A DNA stretch of 64,000 bases from contig OX595985.1 of the NCBI GenBank assembly GCA_951394045.1, positions 4,774,001 to 4,838,000 on the forward strand, written 5' to 3'. Under the pieces are notes generated by a model. The model did no database searches. It was not told where the DNA came from and saw only the letters and a program-made list of their open reading frames with translations. Each line of letters starts with the position of its first letter. The stretch's first letter is position 1. Both the position numbers and the translations under genes were made by a program. This document shows, piece after piece, positions 52,826 through 62,496 of this stretch. The DNA comes from Nitzschia sp. DOCU1. Its lineage: Eukaryota > Bacillariophyta > Bacillariophyceae > Bacillariales > Bacillariaceae.

Positions 52826-54001
52826 ATGAAGCTCTCTAACGCAACCGTTACCGCCGCCGCGGCTATTCCTCGCCATGACATGTCGAGAAAAGGTTTTCAA
52901 CGAGCCCCGATCCCTATTCAACGTGAACCTGAAGTTGCAGTGAACAAGGAAAAGCTGGTTACCTTCAAGTGTCGCAATGTTCCTGAAGATCCAACCTCCA
53001 CTCAGTTCGAACTGTCGATTCTTCCGTTCAACGGCGACGAGTCGCCTGAAACTTGGTTTCGCCTCCAAGAAAAGGCCAAAAAGGTGATCAACGGTCAGCA
53101 CCTGACTACCGGTCCGCAAAAGTATGAGTTTTACCGCCGTATCCTCACCGGAAAGGCCCTCGCCAAGTTCGAGGAAACCGCAGCGACCGCTGGGAACGAA
53201 ACAAGTGCAAATTTGAAAATCGTCCTCCAAGGAGTGACTAACTACGTTCTCCCGGCTCGCGCACTTCAGACCCAGAAACGTTACATGCGCCGTTTGTGTC
53301 GCAAGCCTCCTGAGATGTCGATGAAGGAATATATCAGCCGCTTCCAGCAACTCAACAGCTACTTGGCGATGTTTGACAGCACTCGTGGAGCAGCCAACAA
53401 GCTTCCCAACGACGAGATCATTGAGCATGCAGAATTCGCCATTCCCGCCAGTTGGCGTCACCAGATGATCCTGCAGGGTTTCGAGCCGATTGACCACACT
53501 TTGGACGAGTTTACCCAGTTCTGCGAGCGCCTCGAATTCACCGAAAAATTGCACGAAACTCACCACGTCCGTAAGCAGAAGCCAGATGGCAACCATCCTC
53601 CGAAGGGGAAGCGAGACCCGCGAATGGATCACTCGAAGCCCGCTATTAAGCGCGGCCCTAATGACAAGACTCCTCCCTTTAAATGTGCCTACCATGGCCC
53701 CAACTGGTCCCACAACACTGGGGACTGCAAGATGGTGGTGGCGCAGGCCCAGAAGATGGCTGCCGCCCATGGAAACTTCATCAAGAATGGCGATAAAAAG
53801 CCTCGTTACGGTAACCGCACTTGGGTTCGTGACGGTGGCGGCGCCAACAAGAAAGAAGAACTACATGCCATGATCCAGAACATGGTCAAGGACGCGGTCA
53901 AGGACGAACGCAAGCGCAAGGCGATTGATCCACCCGACGAGGAAAACTTCAATGTGGACGAACTCTTGGCTAACCTTGTCGCTAGCGACGATGAAAACTG
54001 A
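52826..54001 (+). CDS. Gypsy gag
   Basis: The ATG at 52826 gives 391 residues. The core carries FNGDESPETWFRLQEKAKK and YEFYRRILTGKALAKFEE, with a capsid-like TQKRYMRRLCRKP...EYISRFQQLN region. Near the C-terminus FKCAYHGPNWSHNTGDCK gives a C-x3-H...H-x4-C cluster similar to a zinc knuckle. The TGA at 53999-54001 is in frame with pol, with no further stop between. Confidence 0.85.
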   Translation: MKLSNATVTAAAAIPRHDMSRKGFQRAPIPIQREPEVAVNKEKLVTFKCRNVPEDPTSTQFELSILPFNGDESPETWFRLQEKAKKVINGQHLTTGPQKYEFYRRILTGKALAKFEETAATAGNETSANLKIVLQGVTNYVLPARALQTQKRYMRRLCRKPPEMSMKEYISRFQQLNSYLAMFDSTRGAANKLPNDEIIEHAEFAIPASWRHQMILQGFEPIDHTLDEFTQFCERLEFTEKLHETHHVRKQKPDGNHPPKGKRDPRMDHSKPAIKRGPNDKTPPFKCAYHGPNWSHNTGDCKMVVAQAQKMAAAHGNFIKNGDKKPRYGNRTWVRDGGGANKKEELHAMIQNMVKDAVKDERKRKAIDPPDEENFNVDELLANLVASDDEN

Positions 54002-57000
54002 AGGTGTGAGCGAGTTGTACACGAAAAATCTAGTTTAATGCATAATCATAAGGACGAGTTATCCTATTACAAAATCTCTGAAAGAGTAGGTGGGAAACGC
54101 AAAAATTGCGGATGTGACGAAGTTTTCGTTTTCCACGAGCAACACGATGGGGCACGACATGCGAGCCCATCCGTCTATATACCGTCCGAGCCGGGCGAGG
54201 TCTTCGCCTCATTGGACCAATGCATTAATTACCGTATCGCGGCGGAATCACACGCGATAACGCGACTGTACAACCGGAGCTCACCAAAACGCCAGAAAAC
54301 CGCGCCAGACGAAATTCCGTACTGTTTCGCGCAAATTAACACGCGCCTAGGCAAGGCCAAGGCGGCAGCGTTGACGACGCTACTAGACACCGGAGCATCA
54401 CGAGGACTGATCTCCGAGAAGCATGTCAGGAAACTACGTGTCAGGACGACACCATCGAGAACCACCTTCACGACAGCTGGAGGTGTCGTCGAGACACACC
54501 GCGAAGTAAAAATCCAGTTTAAACTTCCGGAATTTCATGCCAATAGGGTGATTGAATGGGTCTTCCAGGTGACATCCGACCTTGGCAACTACGACATGAT
54601 CATTGGCAGAGACCTTCTGCGAGAACTAGGTGTCAAGTTCGACTTCAAGACAAGGGAAGTCGAATGGGATTTAGCTGCTATAGCAATGAAGATATATGGC
54701 GAGACGCCCAACGAAGACGCCTGGCAGGCCGACGCAGATGGTGGTGCCAAGTCTATTAAACAAATCTTAGACGCTAAATATGCCCCAGCGGACATTCCGC
54801 AGAAAATCTCCGAGATGGACCATCTGTCGGAAGAAGATAAATCCACCCTCAAGACGCTTCTTCAGAAACATGAGACGCTCTTTGACGGCACGCTCGGCAC
54901 TTGGAAAGGCGAGCCCTATGATATCGAGCTAAAGCCTAATGTCACGCCATATCATGCGAGGCCATATCCAGTGCCGAAGGCATATGAACAGACGCTACGC
55001 AACGAGGTCGATCGCCTCTGCGCAGTCGGCGTACTTAAGAAAGTCAACTGCTCTGAATGGGCGGCACCGTCGTTCATCATACCAAAGAAGGACAAGACGG
55101 TACGGTTCATAAACGACTTCCGCGAGCTCAACAAGCGAATCAAGCGGAAGCCATTCCCGCTACCAAAGATACAAGAGCTACTGTTAAAACTAGAAGGTTT
55201 TCAGTACGCTACTAGTTTAGACCTAAACATGGGCTACTACCATGTGGAACTTAGTCCGAACGCAAAGAAACTTTGCACCCTCGTCTTCCCATGGGGAAAA
55301 TATGAGATGCAGCGACTACCTATGGGACTCAGCAATAGCCCCGATATCTTCCAGGAAATGATGTCGTCGCTGTTCGCAGACCTAGAGTACATACGTACGT
55401 ACATAGACGATCTTCTAGTACTTACTAAGGGTAGTTACCTAGACCACCTAGAGAAACTCGACGTGGTACTACAACGTCTGAAAGACACGGGACTCAAGGT
55501 GAACATCAAGAAGTCCTTCTTCGCGAAAGCGGAGCTCGAATACCTTGGCTACTGGATTACCCGCGACGGCATCCAACCAGTAGCAACCAAAGTGCAAGCA
55601 ATCCAAGCCATGCTCGCACCGCGCAATAAAAAGGAACTACGCGCTTTCATCGGTATCGTGAATTATTATCGCGACATGTGGGTGCGCCGTTCGCACATCC
55701 TCGCCCCGCTCGCATCACTTACGTCGAAAACAGCTAAGTGGGAGTGGACCGGCGCGCACCAAGAGGCATTTGACACGATGAAGAAAATAATAAGTAAGGA
55801 GGTTCTCCTAACTTACCCGAACTTTCATCTACCGTTTGATATACATACTGACGCGAGCGACACGCAGCTTGGCGCGGTCATCTCGCAGAACGGTAAGCCT
55901 ATCGCGTTCTATAGTCGCAAACTCAATCCCGCGCAGACACGGTATACCACTACCGAGCGGGAACTACTAGCTATTGTAGAAACACTCAAGGAGTTCCGTA
56001 CGATTCTCCTAGGTCAACAGATTCGCGTCTACACCGACCACAAGAATCTAACCTATAAAAACTTCAATACTGAACGCGTTATGCGCTGGCGACTCATCCT
56101 CGAAGAGTATGGTCCCGAACTTGTCTACGTTCGAGGTGAGACGAATGTAGTAGCGGACGCCCTTAGTCGACTTGGTAAGGACGAAAAGCCCTTTACCGAG
56201 GCCAATTTCGCAGAGTACTTTGGGGGCGATGAACTACCTGAAAGCGTCTTCCCCCTTACCTACAAGTACATTATGCGACATCAGCGAAAAGATACCGCGC
56301 TGCTCCAAAAGGCAGCGTCGGACAGTAGATATAGTGTAAAGGTTTTTCGTGGGGGCGGTAAGAAACGTCCTCTAGTAGTTAGAGATGGTAAGATAGTTAT
56401 TCCGCAGTCACTCCAACGCCGATGCGTTGAGTGGTACCACGAGACACTGTGTCACCCGGGGGAGACCCGTACGGAGCACACGATTCGGCAGCATTTCTAC
56501 TGGAAAGGACTGCGAACCGACGTCGTCGACATCTGCAAGAAATGCAGGTTGTGCCAATTAACAAAGCGCAAGACCCTTAAGTATGGGCACCTGCCAATTA
56601 AGGAACCCGAGAGCGAACCCTGGGAAATCCTATGTGTCGATCTCATAGGCCCCTACTCGATTAACCAGGGTAAACGAAATAAGGGCAAACAGAAACAACT
56701 CGAGCTTTGGTGCCTTACCATGATTGATCCGGCAACTGGCTGGTTTGAGATGGTTCGCGTACCCAATAAAGAGGCTTTTAGTATCGCCGAATTAGCCGAA
56801 AAGACGTGGTTCACAAGATACCCGTGGCCACAACAAGTTATTTATGACCGCGGCACGGAGTTCATGGGCGAATTCCGGCGAATGGTCAAGGAAGACTATG
56901 GCGTGCTTGCGCGCCCAATCACTGCGAGAAACCCGCAGGCGAACGCAATACTCGAACGAGTACACCAAACTATCGGGAATATGATTCGTACGTTTGAACT

Positions 57001-57409
57001 GCAGCACTCAGACGATACAGTCGGACTCAATGGAATCCTGGCAGCCGTGATGTTCGCCGTGCGCGCGACATATCACACGACGCTACAGGCTACGCCGATG
57101 CAACTAGTTTTCGGTAGAGATGCCATTCTCAACACCCGCTTCGAAGCTAATTGGAAGCTCATCCGTGAGCGCAAGATGCAACGCATTGCGAAGAACAATG
57201 CGGCAGAAAACAAAACGCGATTACCGTATGAGTATCACGTAGGCCAACAGATCATGATCAAGCAGGACCAACAACGTAAGTTTGGTGCTAACCCTTACGA
57301 TGGTCCGTATCCAATAGTCGCCGTGAATGACAACGGTACAGTACGTATCCAGAAGGGTGCAGTTACTCAGACTTGGAACATTCGTAACATACATCCCTAT
57401 CATAGTTAA
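54002..57409 (+). CDS. Gypsy pol (protease, reverse transcriptase, RNase H, integrase)
   Basis: The frame follows gag after one TGA; the first ATG is at 54038 (1123 residues). Domains: protease LLDTGASRGLIS near 115; reverse transcriptase SLDLNMGYYHVEL near 393 and YIDDLLVLT near 453; RNase H HTDASDTQLGAVIS near 603; integrase zinc-binding H...H...CKKCRLC near 803-835, then Asp in CVDLIGPY (866), IYDRGTEF (935) and Glu in ILERVHQT (973). The order reverse transcriptase before integrase identifies Ty3/gypsy. No break is seen; likely an autonomous copy. Confidence 0.93.
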   Translation, partial: RCERVVHEKSSLMHNHKDELSYYKISERVGGKRKNCGCDEVFVFHEQHDGARHASPSVYIPSEPGEVFASLDQCINYRIAAESHAITRLYNRSSPKRQKTAPDEIPYCFAQINTRLGKAKAAALTTLLDTGASRGLISEKHVRKLRVRTTPSRTTFTTAGGVVETHREVKIQFKLPEFHANRVIEWVFQVTSDLGNYDMIIGRDLLRELGVKFDFKTREVEWDLAAIAMKIYGETPNEDAWQADADGGAKSIKQILDAKYAPADIPQKISEMDHLSEEDKSTLKTLLQKHETLFDGTLGTWKGEPYDIELKPNVTPYHARPYPVPKAYEQTLRNEVDRLCAVGVLKKVNCSEWAAPSFIIPKKDKTVRFINDFRELNKRIKRKPFPLPKIQELLLKLEGFQYATSLDLNMGYYHVELSPNAKKLCTLVFPWGKYEMQRLPMGLSNSPDIFQEMMSSLFADLEYIRTYIDDLLVLTKGSYLDHLEKLDVVLQRLKDTGLKVNIKKSFFAKAELEYLGYWITRDGIQPVATKVQAIQAMLAPRNKKELRAFIGIVNYYRDMWVRRSHILAPLASLTSKTAKWEWTGAHQEAFDTMKKIISKEVLLTYPNFHLPFDIHTDASDTQLGAVISQNGKPIAFYSRKLNPAQTRYTTTERELLAIVETLKEFRTILLGQQIRVYTDHKNLTYKNFNTERVMRWRLILEEYGPELVYVRGETNVVADALSRLGKDEKPFTEANFAEYFGGDELPESVFPLTYKYIMRHQRKDTALLQKAASDSRYSVKVFRGGGKKRPLVVRDGKIVIPQSLQRRCVEWYHETLCHPGETRTEHTIRQHFYWKGLRTDVVDICKKCRLCQLTKRKTLKYGHLPIKEPESEPWEILCVDLIGPYSINQGKRNKGKQKQLELWCLTMIDPATGWFEMVRVPNKEAFSIAELAEKTWFTRYPWPQQVIYDRGTEFMGEFRRMVKEDYGVLARPITARNPQANAILERVHQTIGNMIRTFELQHSDDTVGLNGILAAVMFAVRATYHTTLQATPMQLVFGRDAILNTRFEANWKLIRERKMQRIAKNNAAENKTRLPYEYHVGQQIMIKQDQQRKFGANPYDGPYPIVAVNDNGTVRIQKGAVTQTWNIRNIHPYHS

Positions 57410-57436
57410 GTCCTGTCCCTCCATCATGGGGGCGGG

Positions 57437-57968
57437 TGCAGTACACTGCTTTACACGTCGACTCCTTCGAATGATTGTAGTCCAATAATATTAGTCTATT
57501 TAGTCATGTGTGACATCATGTGTGATGACGTAGCATGACGAAAGCGTTGCATGCGGACGCGAACGCTAGGCCGGTCTCGGACATCGTCGGACAAGGCCCA
57601 TGACCTATTGACGTCACCGTCGGCGTGACGTTGCATGACGCAGGCATCGCGCATGACTCCAGCTAGTCGAATGCCGATGAGATCCTAGTGTCAATGCCAC
57701 CTAAGATCTGGCACCTCGATGACATCGAGGTAGCTATACTTTATTCCAGAGTAGCTGACGACGTCCAAAGAACCCTAGTACAACGTCGTAGCTAGTCTAC
57801 TACAAGATGCATCAACCTCCTGTTCGGATTGTTGTCGATGCATGTCAAAGGTCTCGACTCTACTAGAACTACGAGAGCCTACGAGACAACTTGCATGAGA
57901 AATACATCTAGTTTTTAACCTAGCCATAATTTTCACAACCTTTTCGATCCTACAAACGACGTAGTGCA
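57437..57968 (+). repeat. 3' LTR of the gypsy element
   Basis: 532 bp, matched by 52243-52774. Confidence 0.93.
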
Positions 57969-59037
57969 CAAGTATATTGCCACCATGCTCAAAGAACTCA
58001 GCCACTCCCTTCCAAGCAAGCCACAGTTTTCGCCACATCCGCACAACCCTCCCAAATTTGGGGCTGACAGTCAAATCCTGCCCGAAGAGATCCCATTCGT
58101 GCCACTGCCCCCTGCCGACAGCAAAATCGTTCCACACATCATCGGAAAATTGATGTACTACGGGCGCGCCGTGGACTCCACCCTGTTGGTGGCTCTGAGC
58201 TCCTTATCCTCCGAACAAAATAAGCCATCCACGCACACAAAGTCCAAAATCCACCAACTGCTGGATTATTGTGCAACAAATCCAGATGCGGCCCTGGAAT
58301 ATCGAGCTTCCGCCATGATCCTGCACACACACAGCGATGCCGGCTATCACAATGAACCAGGGGCCCGCAGCCGCAGTGGTGGACATCACTTCCTCACTGA
58401 CACTCTCGACCCCCTAGCTGCCAAGCCGAACGGAGCAATTCTTAACCCGACGACAATCATCCGTCATGTCGCATCCAGTGCTGCCGAAGCTGAAACTGGA
58501 GCTGCGTTCATCAACTGTCGGGAAGCACTGCCACTCCGAATCACACTTCAAGAGATGGGGTATCCGCAACCACCCACCCCGGTCCTGCTTGATAACACCA
58601 CCGCACACGGTTTCATTACGAGCAGCATTAAGCAAAAGCGCACTCGTGCCATGGATATGCGTTACCATTGGCTACGCGATCGCGAGGCCCAACAGCAATT
58701 CAAATTCCATTGGGCTCCTGCAAAGTATAACAAAGCCGACTACTTCACCAAACATTTCCCGCCCTCCCATCATCAACAAGTCCGCTCGGAATATGTTCTT
58801 CATTTACAATCGTCGACAAAAATTCAAAATTTTCCCTCCGAGCCGGCGGCAGATGTGCTGCGAGGGTGTGCTAATGCTACCAGTATCCAGCACATATGCC
58901 CGCCATTTCCCGCGCACCGTTTACATCCGTTTGACTCACACGCGCGCGGGCCCACCAATATCTCACCGTTATCATCCGTTGGCGCGCCCAATGCCGATTG
59001 CCCGGCGCGCCACTCGAAACCACACATCACAGAATAA
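57969..59037 (+). pseudogene. Copia B pol remainder: end of reverse transcriptase and RNase H
   Basis: Continues the pol frame interrupted at 52242 (KYIATMLKEL). RNase H motifs are HTHSDAGYHN, SSAAEAETGAAF, LLDNTTAHGF and KADYFTKHFPPSHHQ. The frame runs 56 codons into the 3' LTR before stopping at 59037. Separated from its start by the gypsy insertion. Confidence 0.85.
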
Positions 59038-59094
59038 TGCCATTATTTAGTAATCTCCCGTTTCTCGTCACACTACTTCTACGTGATATTAGCA
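58869..59094 (+). repeat. 3' LTR of copia B
   Basis: 226 bp, matched by 48089-48312. Confidence 0.92.
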
Positions 59095-59104
59095 CATAGA
59101 ATCT

Positions 59105-59220
59105 CAGCTTCGGTGAGAGGACTTGCTCCCATGGTTGACAAAGATCACAGGGTTGCAGGACGCTCTTGGCGAAAGTGGCAAGGACCGACTGTGTCTGTGT
59201 AGATAGGATTTAGTTTGCTC
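59105..59220 (-). other. Copia A leader and gag start
   Basis: Between the 5' LTR and the insertion point: an untranslated leader beginning GAGCAAACTAAATCC and the gag ATG at 59130-59132, followed by ten codons up to the nested insertions. Confidence 0.7.
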
Positions 59221-59403
59221 TGATGATACGATAACAGGGAGCAAACTAAATTAATGAGGGGTTGCTACTGAGTTGAGTGATGTGCGCATTGGTGGCCGGC
59301 TGGCGACCGTTGATGACCGTTGGCCGGCTTGCGCGCCCGCCGGCAGTGCCGGCCGGCTCGGGTTGCACTGGATGACGTGAGCAGACCGGAGGGAAGATCA
59401 ACA
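59221..59403 (-). repeat. 5' LTR of copia A
   Basis: 183 bp, matched by 42742-42924. It can be mistaken for a solo LTR because 12.6 kb of nested insertions follow. Confidence 0.88.
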
Positions 59404-59745
59404 CCCCCTCCCTCCCCCTCCCCCCCCCCCGACTCCCGCCAATTCCCCCCGCCATGTCGCCAGGGAGGCTTTCATCTTTAAGGGGTGATCTGGCGATTCG
59501 TTGAATGACCGACGTGCTCGCTGAATTCAAAAGGCATATAGTAAATTCATTATTTCCTCTAAGTAAATGATGTCGTTACACATTCAATCTGACCAACCAA
59601 AACTGTTCCTGTATCCGTCGCGGTACTCGAAAATTCGTCTTGCGCGCCTGCATGCCCCCTTTCCCCTTGGCCCTACTGTACCGCGGTGAGATCTGTCTGT
59701 CGCTCCGTATCGCCAAAATTAGCAACATGCGGTATTTTCGTTGGT
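59404..59745. repeat. Right arm of the foldback
   Basis: Inverted copy of 41985-42304, starting with the C-rich complement of the left G-rich tract and including a truncated MITE-like copy from 59480. Confidence 0.75.
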
Positions 59746-59971
59746 GTCCCTGGACGATGCATTCGATTGGTTCAAATGATTAGTTGAGTGGTCGGGAGGG
59801 TTTTATTTTTACACGTGGCACTACGGCGTGGGGACCCATAGCAGCGCGATGACCATGGATCGCCATTACAAACAACAACAGGTTGCTGCTGTGCAACTGT
59901 CTACCAGTACTACTACCGGTAGTTAGGCGACCACTTTCAACCATTAACCATAAGGTACTACGGGACCACTA

Positions 59972-60583
59972 ATGATGGTTTTTCCTTCTGCTGCTATGTC
60001 AACGATTATGAAGATTATCGTTCTCGTCTCGGTTCTATCGGCCCTTGTCTTCAGTTTTTCAATGACAAGCATTATGCTGGGACCATACAGCAGATTCTTT
60101 CATGGATTTGATGCTAATGCTCTGATTGTGCAGGAGCCAGATAGCGCTCTGATGGAGCAGGAGCGTGAGAGTGGTGCAACAATCACGGCTGATGATCATC
60201 ACGAGTATGTGGAACGAAACAATATTACCCATGCCATACGGAAGGATTTTTACATACCTTACCGACCAAAGTACTATGGGATTTATAAAGTCAGAATTGT
60301 CTACTTTGTGAATTGCAAGATTAATCCAAACTATGACGGTTGGATCAGTGGCCAGATGAAATATCTACCGCCCCAACTCCATTATTTTCGGATCACAGAG
60401 CTTTATATTGTGGCTTCAGCACACAACTGTTCCAGCGAAACCAAGCTACTGCGTGTTTTCGAAAATCTTTACTCTGGTCTATCTGAGACCATAAGACCTT
60501 TTCTGGAGTGTCACAACGATGCCATGGAGACCTATGAGTACCATGGAATCGACAAGGTCTGGGAGCTGGCTATGATAATTTGA
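59972..60583 (+). CDS. Small type II membrane-anchored protein, possibly glycosyltransferase-related
   Basis: 203 residues. A signal anchor spans about residues 13-36 (IIVLVSVLSALVFSFS). The rest includes VRIVYFVNCKINPNYDGWISGQ, LYIVASAH and EYHGIDKVWELA. A similar pattern (F/Y-x-I-NP...I..Q...LYIV...Y-E-Y-x-G-I...LA) occurs in a family of secretory-pathway proteins of diatoms that look like glycosyltransferases (from memory, not certain). The protein ends soon after the last motif, where the family usually continues, so it may be truncated; an open stretch in another frame (YDNLKQYANVGVRF) follows. One of the few non-transposon frames in the window that is intact. Confidence 0.5.
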   Translation: MMVFPSAAMSTIMKIIVLVSVLSALVFSFSMTSIMLGPYSRFFHGFDANALIVQEPDSALMEQERESGATITADDHHEYVERNNITHAIRKDFYIPYRPKYYGIYKVRIVYFVNCKINPNYDGWISGQMKYLPPQLHYFRITELYIVASAHNCSSETKLLRVFENLYSGLSETIRPFLECHNDAMETYEYHGIDKVWELAMII

Positions 60584-61440
60584 AGCAGTATGCAAATGTT
60601 GGAGTACGTTTTGATTCCATCGCGAACAAGCACATACCTTCATAAGAAGTGTGCCCACGCGAACCAGCCAGTCTTCTTTCCCATTTGAAATTCGAAATGG
60701 GATGCCGCCCGCATGTTTTGGGGGTTGCGAGGATGAGGATTTTCCATTTTTACTATTCCGGAACGATGAGATTGAAATCGAAATCTTACCGGCAGATCGG
60801 TTAAGGGGGGCAACAGGTGGTAAGCAGAGGCAGTTGTTTATGCGGGAGAAGCCCCGGTTAACAACCGGTAGGCACGAATAACTAACAAATTGAGCGCGAA
60901 AGAAGGATCAATTGGTTTGCCCATCAAGCATCTCGCGGCTGTCACAAGCTTTCTACAAATACTCACTCCTTATCCATTATATAAGTCATACTGCCTACTG
61001 GTTTCTATGCTGCTGGCGCAATGTCCCCCTCGTATGAAATATCCTTGTTAGTCGCGCTCCCACTCTAAAGCCCTCTCTACCAGTCGTCATGCTGGGATGA
61101 TGGTGACAGGTTGGAGGAGTTCATTTCCAAGGGTCAAGCCTTTTTAGAGTAGCAATTAGAGCACAGCCAAACATTGCGATAAGCCCAAAGTGGCTAAATA
61201 CGTACGAATTGATCTTGTTGCTTCCGTAAGACCAATTCTTCTTCCGGACCTACTAGTCGTAGAGAGACTAGCCTTTAGTCGTGAGACCAGGCTGATTCGA
61301 GTCACTAGTCGACTCGTTCGAATGGCCTTCAAACCATTGTCATTCATTCGAGTCTCAGTAATCGAACAGATCACCCAGTCAAAATGCAGAGGTACTGCAG
61401 ATGGACCAAGGCCATTAACAGGATGAGGAATTAAGTCTCT
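60584..61440. other. Intergenic stretch, nothing recognised
   Basis: A small frame at 60651-60881 has no known motif. CCCATTT...AAATGGG is a short palindrome near 60679-60700. Confidence 0.4.
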
Positions 61441-61444
61441 GAAA

Positions 61445-62270
61445 GAGTAGGTGGGAAACGCAAAAATTGCGGATGTGATGAAGTTTTCGTTTTCAGCGAT
61501 GGGGTAATCGTAAACAAAGAGAAGCTCGTGACCTTCAAGTGCCGTAACATTCCTGACAATCCAAACTCGACTCAGTTTGAGCTGTCGATTTTGCCTTTTA
61601 CCGGCGACGAGTCGGCCGAGACCTGGTTTCGCTTGCAAGACAAAACGGAAAAAGTGATCAAGGGTCAGAATTTGACCACTGGTCCGCAGAGGTACGAGTT
61701 TTACCGCCGTATCCTCACCGGAAAGGCTCTCGCTAGGTTCGAAGAGACAGCAGCGACCGCTGGGAATGAAACTATCCAAAATCATAAGGCAACCCTCCAG
61801 GGAGTCACCAATTATGTTCTCCCAGCTCGAGCACTTCAAACTCAGAAACGTTACATGCGCCGCTTGTGCCGCAAGCCGGCAGAAATGACCATGAAAGAAT
61901 ACATCAGTCAATTCCAGCAGCTCAATCATTATTTGTTGTTGTTTGACACTACTCGCGGAGATCAAAACAAGCTTCCCAAGGACGAGATCATTGAACACGC
62001 GGAGTTCGCCATTCCTTCCAGTTGGCGTCAGCAGATGATCCTACAAGGTTTCAAACCGATTGAACACACTTTGGACGAGTTTACCCAGTTCTGCGAGCGC
62101 CTCGAATTCACTGAAAAGATCCATGAAGCTAATCACGTCCGTAAGCCAAAGCCAGATGGCGCCCATCCTCCAAAGGGGAAGCGAGATCCGCGAATGGACC
62201 AAGCGAAGCCCGCTGATAAGGGTGGCCACAACGAAAAGACTCCTCCCTTTAAGTGCACCTACCAGGTGAT
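61445..62270 (+). pseudogene. Second gypsy gag, rearranged and truncated
   Basis: From 61507 the frame aligns with gypsy gag (52940-53690), about 75-80 percent by eye, with TFKCRNIP, FTGDESAETWFRLQDK and TPPFKCTY. It stops at the zinc motif, where a GACA simple repeat begins (62264). Upstream, 61440-61496 is nearly the same as 54079-54136, which in the full element lies after gag, at the start of pol. No LTR is seen. The copy is therefore scrambled and not functional. Confidence 0.8.
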
Positions 62271-62301
62271 AGACAGACAGACGGACAGACAGACAGACGA
62301 T
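62264..62301 (+). repeat. GACA simple repeat
   Basis: Imperfect (GACA)n between the gag fragment and the copia E LTR. Confidence 0.7.
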
Positions 62302-62313
62302 AGAGGGCTTCGC

Positions 62314-62496
62314 TGATGATACGATAACGGGGAGCAAACTAAATTAATGAGGGGTTGCTACTGAGTTGAGTGATGTGTGCATTGGCGGCCGACGGGCGAC
62401 CGTTGATGACCGTTGGCCGGCTTGCACGCCCGCCTGCATGGCCGGCCGGCTCGAGTTGCACTGGATGACGTGAGCAGACCGGAGGGAAGATCAACA
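62314..62496 (-). repeat. 3' LTR of copia E
   Basis: 183 bp, about 93-95 percent the same as the copia A LTRs by eye. Confidence 0.85.

Larger units (their letters stand above)
52243..57968 (+). mobile_element. Ty3/gypsy element, complete
   Basis: LTRs of exactly 532 bp at 52243-52774 and 57437-57968 begin TGCAGTACAC and end GTAGTGCA, with three differences by eye. The flanks are CAGG and CAAG, a 4-bp target duplication with one change. A G-rich tract (57426-57436) precedes the 3' LTR. Gag and pol are open. It lies within copia B pol and is the innermost and probably youngest insertion of the nest. Confidence 0.93.
48089..59094 (+). mobile_element. Copia element B, complete, interrupted by a gypsy element
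   Basis: LTRs at 48089-48312 (224 bp) and 58869-59094 (226 bp) begin TGCTAATGC and end ATATTAGCA; they differ by two substitutions and a 2-bp indel. The 5-bp target duplication CATAG is at 48084-48088 and 59095-59099. Without the gypsy insert the element is about 5.3 kb. Confidence 0.92.
42742..59403 (-). mobile_element. Copia element A, complete span with nested insertions
   Basis: Two 183-bp LTRs (42742-42924 and 59221-59403) in the same orientation differ at three positions, start TGTTGATC and end ATCATCA on the minus strand, and are flanked by CCCCC on both sides. The gag start lies at 59132, the rest of gag and pol at 42767-46516. Everything from 46517 to 59104 is later insertions. Without them the element is about 4.1 kb. 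Confidence 0.85.

Noticed and set aside
52817..53770. 317-codon minus-strand frame as a separate gene
   Set aside because: It lies wholly opposite gypsy gag, has no recognised motif and is most simply a by-product of gag codon use; kept only as a low-interest finding.
59221..59403. Solo LTR
   Set aside because: The gag start with ten codons lies directly inside it and the rest of the element is at 42742-46523, so it is the 5' LTR of copia A.
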